Assembly: GCF_005862235.1 (NCBI RefSeq)
Contig: NZ_VCEK01000003.1
Span: 1,022,927 to 1,086,926 of the forward strand
DNA length: 64,000 nt
Direction: 5' to 3'
Source of the DNA: Saccharomonospora piscinae
GTDB taxonomy: Bacteria; Actinomycetota; Actinomycetes; Mycobacteriales; Pseudonocardiaceae
In this document: in pieces, positions 58,399 to 64,000 of the stretch
How positions within the stretch are numbered: the stretch's first letter is position 1
Layout of the letters: every line of letters begins with the position of its first letter
Notes under the pieces: generated by a model
Seen by the model: the letters and a program-made list of their open reading frames with translations, nothing else
What the model was told of the DNA's origin: nothing
Databases searched by the model: none
Translations under genes and position numbers: made by a program

Positions 58399-59596
58399 GC
58401 GGGTGGTGCTCGCGTACTCGGGCGGGCTCGACACCTCCGTGGCGATCGGCTGGATCGCCGAGGAGACCGACGCGGAGGTCGTGGCCGTGGCCGTCGATCT
58501 CGGCCAAGGCGGCGAGGACCTGGACATCGTCCGGCAGCGCGCGCTCGACTGCGGAGCGGTGGAGGCGGTCGTCGCCGACGCTCGTGAGGAGTACGCCGAC
58601 GAGTACTGCCTTCCCGCGCTGCAGGCCAACGCGCTCTACATGGACCGCTACCCGCTGGTGTCCGCGCTGTCCCGCCCGCTGATCGTGAAGCACCTCGCCG
58701 AAGCGGCGAAGTACCACGGCGCCACCACCGTCGCGCACGGCTGCACGGGCAAGGGCAACGACCAGGTGCGGTTCGAGGTCGGTATCGGTGCGCTCGCGCC
58801 CGACCTCAAGGTGATCGCGCCGGTCCGCGACTACGCGTGGACGCGGGAGAAGGCCATCGCCTACGCCGAGGAGCGCAACCTGCCCATCGACGTCACCAAG
58901 AAGTCGCCGTTCTCCATCGACCAGAACGTGTGGGGCCGGGCGGTCGAGACCGGCATCCTCGAGGACCTGTGGAACGAGCCGCCCAAGGAGGTCTACGCGT
59001 ACACGCAGGACCCGACGGTGCACTTCCAGGCGCCCGACGAGGTGGTCATCGGCTTCGACAAGGGCGTGCCCGTCGCCATCGACGGCAAGCCGGTCACCGT
59101 GTTGCAGGCCGTCGAGGAGATGAACCGCCGTGCCGGTGCGCACGGCATCGGCAGGCTCGACATGGTCGAGGACCGGCTCGTGGGCATCAAGAGCCGGGAG
59201 GTCTACGAGGCACCGGGTGCCATCGCGCTGATCACCGCGCACCAGGAACTGGAGAACGTCACCGTCGAGCGTGACCTCGCGCGGTTCAAGCGGCAGGTCG
59301 AGCAGCGGTGGGGCGAGCTGGTCTACGACGGCCTGTGGTTCTCGCCGCTCAAGGACGCGCTCGACGGCTTCGTCTCGAAGGCACAGGAGCACGTCACCGG
59401 CGAGATCCGCATGATCCTGCACGGCGGCACCGCCACCGTCACCGGGCGGCGCAGCGCCGAGTCGCTGTACGACTTCAACCTCGCCACCTACGACGAGGGC
59501 GACACGTTCGACCAGTCGCTGGCCAAGGGCTTCGTGCAGCTGTGGGGCCTGCCCAGCAAGATCGCCGCGAAGCGGCAGCAGAGCAAGAGCAACTGA
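58391..59596 (+). CDS. argG: Argininosuccinate synthase
   Basis: 401 residues. PP-loop [17 protein letters not shown] near residue 10, [16 protein letters not shown], and Asp/Glu binding block around [20 protein letters not shown]. Condenses citrulline and aspartate with ATP. GGAG plus AAGGA upstream of ATG 58391. Overlaps argR by 8 nt; 41 nt before argH. Confidence 0.97.
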
Positions 59597-59607
59597 GACC
59601 GCACTGA

Positions 59608-61059
<1,452 letters not shown>

Positions 61060-61087
61060 TCCCGCAGGGGCAGGCGAGGGGAGCGCT

Positions 61088-61726
61088 GTGACGGACGAGG
61101 TCGCCACGGGCCGGGTACTCCGGCGCGACCAGCTCGCGATCGATCCCGTCGAGCTGGCGCTGAGCCTGCTCGGCACCGAGCTGGAGTCACGCAGCGAACA
61201 GGGCACGGTGCGGGTCCGGCTCGTCGAGGTGGAGGCGTATCGCGGGCTGGACGACCCGGCCTCGCACTGCTATCGCGGTCGCACGCCCCGCAACGAGGTG
61301 ATGTGGGGCCCGGCCGGGCATCTGTACGTGTACTTCGTGTACGGCATGCACTTCTGCGCCAACGTCGTGGGTCTGCGTGACGGCGAGCCCGGTGCGGTGC
61401 TGCTGCGTGCGGGCGAGGTGCTGGAGGGCCGGGACCTCGCCCGCACCCGCCGCCCCACGGCGAGAGGCGGCGGACTGGTCGCGAAGGGGCCTGCGGTGCT
61501 GACGTCCGTGCTGGGCCTCGAACGCGCCCACAACGGACTCGACCTCACCGATCCCGGATCGCCGATCCGGTTGCTCAGCGGCGAGCCGGTGCCTCCGGAG
61601 TGCCTCCGCTCGGGACCCCGGGTCGGTGTCGCCGCCGCCAAGGAGGTGCCGTGGCGGTTCTGGGTCGACGGCTCGCCCGCGGTCAGTGCCTACCGCCGTA
61701 ACGGCCGTGCCCGCCCCCGGTCCTGA
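61088..61726 (+). CDS. mpg: DNA-3-methyladenine glycosylase (AAG/Mpg type)
   Basis: 212 residues. LLGTELESRSEQGTVRVRLVEVEAYRGLDDPASHC (short pieces: VEVEAYRGLDDPASHCYRG), NEVMWGPAGHLYVYFVYGMHFCANVV and KGPAVLTSVLGL are the AAG fold with the nucleotide-flipping Tyr and catalytic Glu in VEVEAY. Homologue of Rv1688, which is also next to tyrS. GTG 61088 has GGGGAG upstream. Removes alkylated purines; pairs functionally with the AlkD-type gene in this window. Confidence 0.93.
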   Translation: MTDEVATGRVLRRDQLAIDPVELALSLLGTELESRSEQGTVRVRLVEVEAYRGLDDPASHCYRGRTPRNEVMWGPAGHLYVYFVYGMHFCANVVGLRDGEPGAVLLRAGEVLEGRDLARTRRPTARGGGLVAKGPAVLTSVLGLERAHNGLDLTDPGSPIRLLSGEPVPPECLRSGPRVGVAAAKEVPWRFWVDGSPAVSAYRRNGRARPRS

Positions 61727-61744
61727 CGTCGCGGGGCCGGCCGG

Positions 61745-62554
61745 TCAGCCGCGAGCGGTCTTCTCGCCGTGCCAGGCCCGGTACTCCGCGGCCAGCCACG
61801 GACCCAGGTCCTCGATGAGAACGCGCAGCGTGTCGTCATGGGCCGTGGAATGGACGCCGGTGGCAGCGGCAAGGCGCAACTGGCCCGCTCGCGCGGGGTA
61901 GTACCGTCCGGTGATCGCTGCGGCCTCGTCGAGGTCGCTGGTCCAGCCACCCCACCGTGGCATCACGAGGGTGAACCCGGTGCGGACGAGCCGGCGGCCG
62001 ACACTGCGTGCCAGTGCCTCGCGATCGGTGTCCGGCCGCGCCAATCGTGCCTGCCACTGGGGCAGCAGGCGCGCGAGGTCGCCGTTGGTCTCCCTGGCGA
62101 GCAGCGAGGTGGGCCGATACTGCGGCAGGTGCTCGGCGAGGTCGTCGCCGAGCAACGGCGTACACAGGCAGGCGACGAAGAACCCACCGTCGTGGCGTTC
62201 GCGCTCGCTGAGCAGCTCGGCCGCCTCGGCCAGGTTGAGCGCCGCCCCGTCGATCTGGGCGAACTCACGGTCGAGCACCGTCGCGACGTGGTCCGCGTCG
62301 GCCCGGTCGGCGGCGTCGGGAGCGTGCCGGAGCGCGAGCAGGACGTCGAGGTCGGAGTGACCGGGCACGGCGGTGCCGCGCGGCACGCTGCCGTACAGGT
62401 AGGCGCTGTGCAGCCGCGTGGCCCCGAAGACGCTCACGATCAGCTCGCGTGCCGCGTCGACGACGGCCCTGAACGCGGGCGAGACGCGGTCGAGCGCCCC
62501 TTCCCTGTCGATCGTGCCGTCCTCGCGGAGCCCGCGCGGGGTGGTGGGGTCCAT
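61745..62554 (-). CDS. Nucleotidyltransferase-domain protein
   Basis: 269 residues. [27 protein letters not shown] contains the GSxxRG...SDxD polymerase-beta signature. The C-terminal two-thirds ([43 protein letters not shown]) are helical and resemble antibiotic adenylyltransferases such as aminoglycoside enzymes, but substrate is unproven. ATG 62554 is taken; CAGAGT before it is a weak -10. Divergent from tyrS. Confidence 0.8.
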   Translation of the reverse strand: MDPTTPRGLREDGTIDREGALDRVSPAFRAVVDAARELIVSVFGATRLHSAYLYGSVPRGTAVPGHSDLDVLLALRHAPDAADRADADHVATVLDREFAQIDGAALNLAEAAELLSERERHDGGFFVACLCTPLLGDDLAEHLPQYRPTSLLARETNGDLARLLPQWQARLARPDTDREALARSVGRRLVRTGFTLVMPRWGGWTSDLDEAAAITGRYYPARAGQLRLAAATGVHSTAHDDTLRVLIEDLGPWLAAEYRAWHGEKTARG

Positions 62555-62612
62555 GGCACCACTCTGCCGGTCCCCGGCGCGCCGGGCGGGGCGGGGCGGA
62601 GAGAATGGGGAC

Positions 62613-63887
62613 GTGAGCGAGCACATTCTTGACGAGCTGTCCTGGCGAGGGTTGATCGCGCAGTCCACCGACCTCGAGTCGATGCGGCGTGAGCTGGACG
62701 CGGGCCCGCTCGCCGTCTATGCGGGATTCGATCCGACGGCGCCGAGCCTGCATGCGGGACACCTGGTGCCGCTGCTGAATCTGCGCCGGTTCCAGAACGC
62801 CGGGCACCGTCCGGTTCTGCTGGCCGGTGGCGGCACCGGACTCATCGGGGATCCGCGTGATGTCGGCGAGCGCACGCTCAACACCGAGGAGCAGGTGAGG
62901 GAGTGGGCAGGCCGGTTGCGCGGCCAGCTCGCGCGGTTCGTCGACTTCGATCACCCGGATGTCCCCCCGATCGAGGTGAACAACCTCGACTGGCTCGGCT
63001 CCATGACGGTGCCCGAGTTCCTGCGGGACGTGGGTAAGCACTTCTCGGTGAACACGATGCTGGCCCGCGAGACGGTGAAGCGGCGGCTCGAGGGGGAGGG
63101 CATCTCCTACACCGAGTTCAGCTACATGCTGTTGCAGGCCACCGACTACCGCGAGTTGTTCGAGCGGTACGGAGTCCGCGTCCAGCTCGGTGGCTCCGAT
63201 CAGTGGGGCAACATCGTGGCCGGGGTCGACCTCGTGCGACGGGTACACGGTGAGCACGTACACGCGCTCACTACTCCGTTGATCACCGATTCGGAGGGCC
63301 GCAAGCTCGGGAAGTCCACCGGTGGCGGCAGCGTGTGGCTGGACCCGGACATGACGTCGCCGTACGCCTGGTACCAGTACTTCGTGAACCTGCCGGACGC
63401 CGACGTGGTGCGCTGCCTGAAACTGCTGACCTTCCTGGACGCCGACGAGATCGGTGAACTGGAGGCCGCCACCGTCGATCGGCCCTCGGCGCGGGCGGCG
63501 CAGCGCCGTCTCGCCCAGGAGATGACCGATCTCGTCCACGGGCCCGAGCAGACACGGCAGGTCACGGCGGCCAGCCAGGCGCTCTTCGGACGGGGCGAGC
63601 TGCGCGAACTCGACGGCGCCACGCTCGACGCGGCCATGGCGGAAGTCCCCACCGGCGAGGTCAAGCTCGCCGACCAGCCGACCGTCGTGGACCTTCTGGT
63701 TGCCGGGGGAGTGGTGGACAGCAAAGGTGCCGCTCGGAGGACGGTCAAGGAGGGCGGCGCTTACGTGAACAACACCAAGATCACCGACGAGAGCTGGACC
63801 CCGGGCAGCGCCGAGGCACTGCACGGCCGCTGGCTCGTGGTGCGCCGGGGCAAGCGGACGCTGGCCGGCGTGCGTGTGCGGAACTGA
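62613..63887 (+). CDS. tyrS: Tyrosyl-tRNA synthetase
   Basis: 424 residues, class I synthetase. HIGH-equivalent HAGHLVPLL near residue 48, tyrosine-binding [15 protein letters not shown] and [14 protein letters not shown]-equivalent KLGKST near residue 233, and a C-terminal S4 RNA-binding domain ([33 protein letters not shown], in parts). GTG 62613 follows GAGAATGGGGAC; both a -10 reading and a GGGG ribosome site are possible. Same place relative to mpg as Rv1689. Confidence 0.96.
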   Translation: MSEHILDELSWRGLIAQSTDLESMRRELDAGPLAVYAGFDPTAPSLHAGHLVPLLNLRRFQNAGHRPVLLAGGGTGLIGDPRDVGERTLNTEEQVREWAGRLRGQLARFVDFDHPDVPPIEVNNLDWLGSMTVPEFLRDVGKHFSVNTMLARETVKRRLEGEGISYTEFSYMLLQATDYRELFERYGVRVQLGGSDQWGNIVAGVDLVRRVHGEHVHALTTPLITDSEGRKLGKSTGGGSVWLDPDMTSPYAWYQYFVNLPDADVVRCLKLLTFLDADEIGELEAATVDRPSARAAQRRLAQEMTDLVHGPEQTRQVTAASQALFGRGELRELDGATLDAAMAEVPTGEVKLADQPTVVDLLVAGGVVDSKGAARRTVKEGGAYVNNTKITDESWTPGSAEALHGRWLVVRRGKRTLAGVRVRN

Positions 63888-63938
63888 GGCGGGGCTCCTC
63901 CCCTGACCTGCGGTAACGCAGTTAAGGGACCCCCCTGT

Positions 63939-63966
63939 TTGTGGGGTTGGTGGGGGTGTGTAATCT
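63939..63966 (+). promoter_or_regulatory. Strong promoter facing out of the window (possible rRNA operon promoter)
   Basis: TTGTGG (63939-63944), 16 nt, TAATCT (63961-63966), followed by a G/C-rich stretch to the window edge. tyrS is often followed by an rRNA operon in Pseudonocardiaceae; that is from memory and the gene itself is not in the window. Confidence 0.55.
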
Positions 63967-64000
63967 TCTTTTCGTCGCCGGGGAGACCGGGCCGGGCCGG

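Overview
The window is a GC-rich actinobacterial chromosome segment. Gene order (pdtaR, polA, rpsA, coaE, a DUF402 gene, uvrB, a metallo-beta-lactamase-fold gene, uvrA, infC-rpmI-rplT-trmH, pheST, argCJBDFRGH, mpg, tyrS) follows the Mycobacterium tuberculosis Rv1626-Rv1689 backbone. Many GTG starts, leaderless-looking starts and the protein sequences fit a Pseudonocardiaceae-type organism (Saccharomonospora/Amycolatopsis relatives); the genus is inferred, not shown.

Layout. 1-3240: the end of a defence/integrative island, with a two-gene Gabija-type module (gajA complete, gajB cut by the window edge), a decayed tyrosine integrase and a tRNA-Leu(CAA) whose 3' end faces the island. 3458-20580: information-processing core (ANTAR regulator PdtaR, DNA polymerase I, ribosomal protein S1, CoaE-GrpB fusion, UvrB) mixed with enzymes and regulators (two paralogous GNATs, a methyltransferase, PucR, two VOC proteins). 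20616-27751: an ABC-2 permease with a very large hydrolase-membrane-ATPase fusion, a TerC protein behind a yybP-ykoY manganese riboswitch, and an S9 peptidase. 27744-30226: a RES-type toxin/HTH antitoxin pair, a NUDIX enzyme, a SnoaL-like protein and a broken copy of the RES gene start. 30227-33200: an AT-richer accessory patch of immunity-like genes, toxin tails, a HINT-domain remnant and an IS5 transposase remnant, read as a decayed polymorphic-toxin locus. 33201-44773: SGNH hydrolase, TetR with a divergent membrane protein and operator palindrome, orphan antitoxin, acyltransferase, UvrA, and a C4-dicarboxylate-type transporter divergent from a CitA/DcuS-type two-component system. 44770-51757: RidA, DUF1844, the IF3-L35-L20 operon, a TrmH methyltransferase and pheS-pheT. 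52631-61059: a complete, tightly overlapping arginine operon with an ARG-box-like site at the argC start. The window ends with mpg, a nucleotidyltransferase, tyrS and a strong promoter facing out, possibly of an rRNA operon.

Most notable: (i) a 72-bp in-frame tandem duplication forming a 47-codon small ORF that exactly fills the pheS-pheT gap; (ii) a single polypeptide joining an extracytoplasmic S15-like hydrolase to a cytoplasmic ABC ATPase; (iii) the RES toxin locus with a 98-bp broken duplicate; (iv) the eroded toxin-immunity patch; (v) the tRNA-anchored Gabija island; (vi) about ten genes whose -10 hexamer sits 6-8 nt before the start codon; (vii) an HDLP instead of HCLP motif in ornithine carbamoyltransferase.
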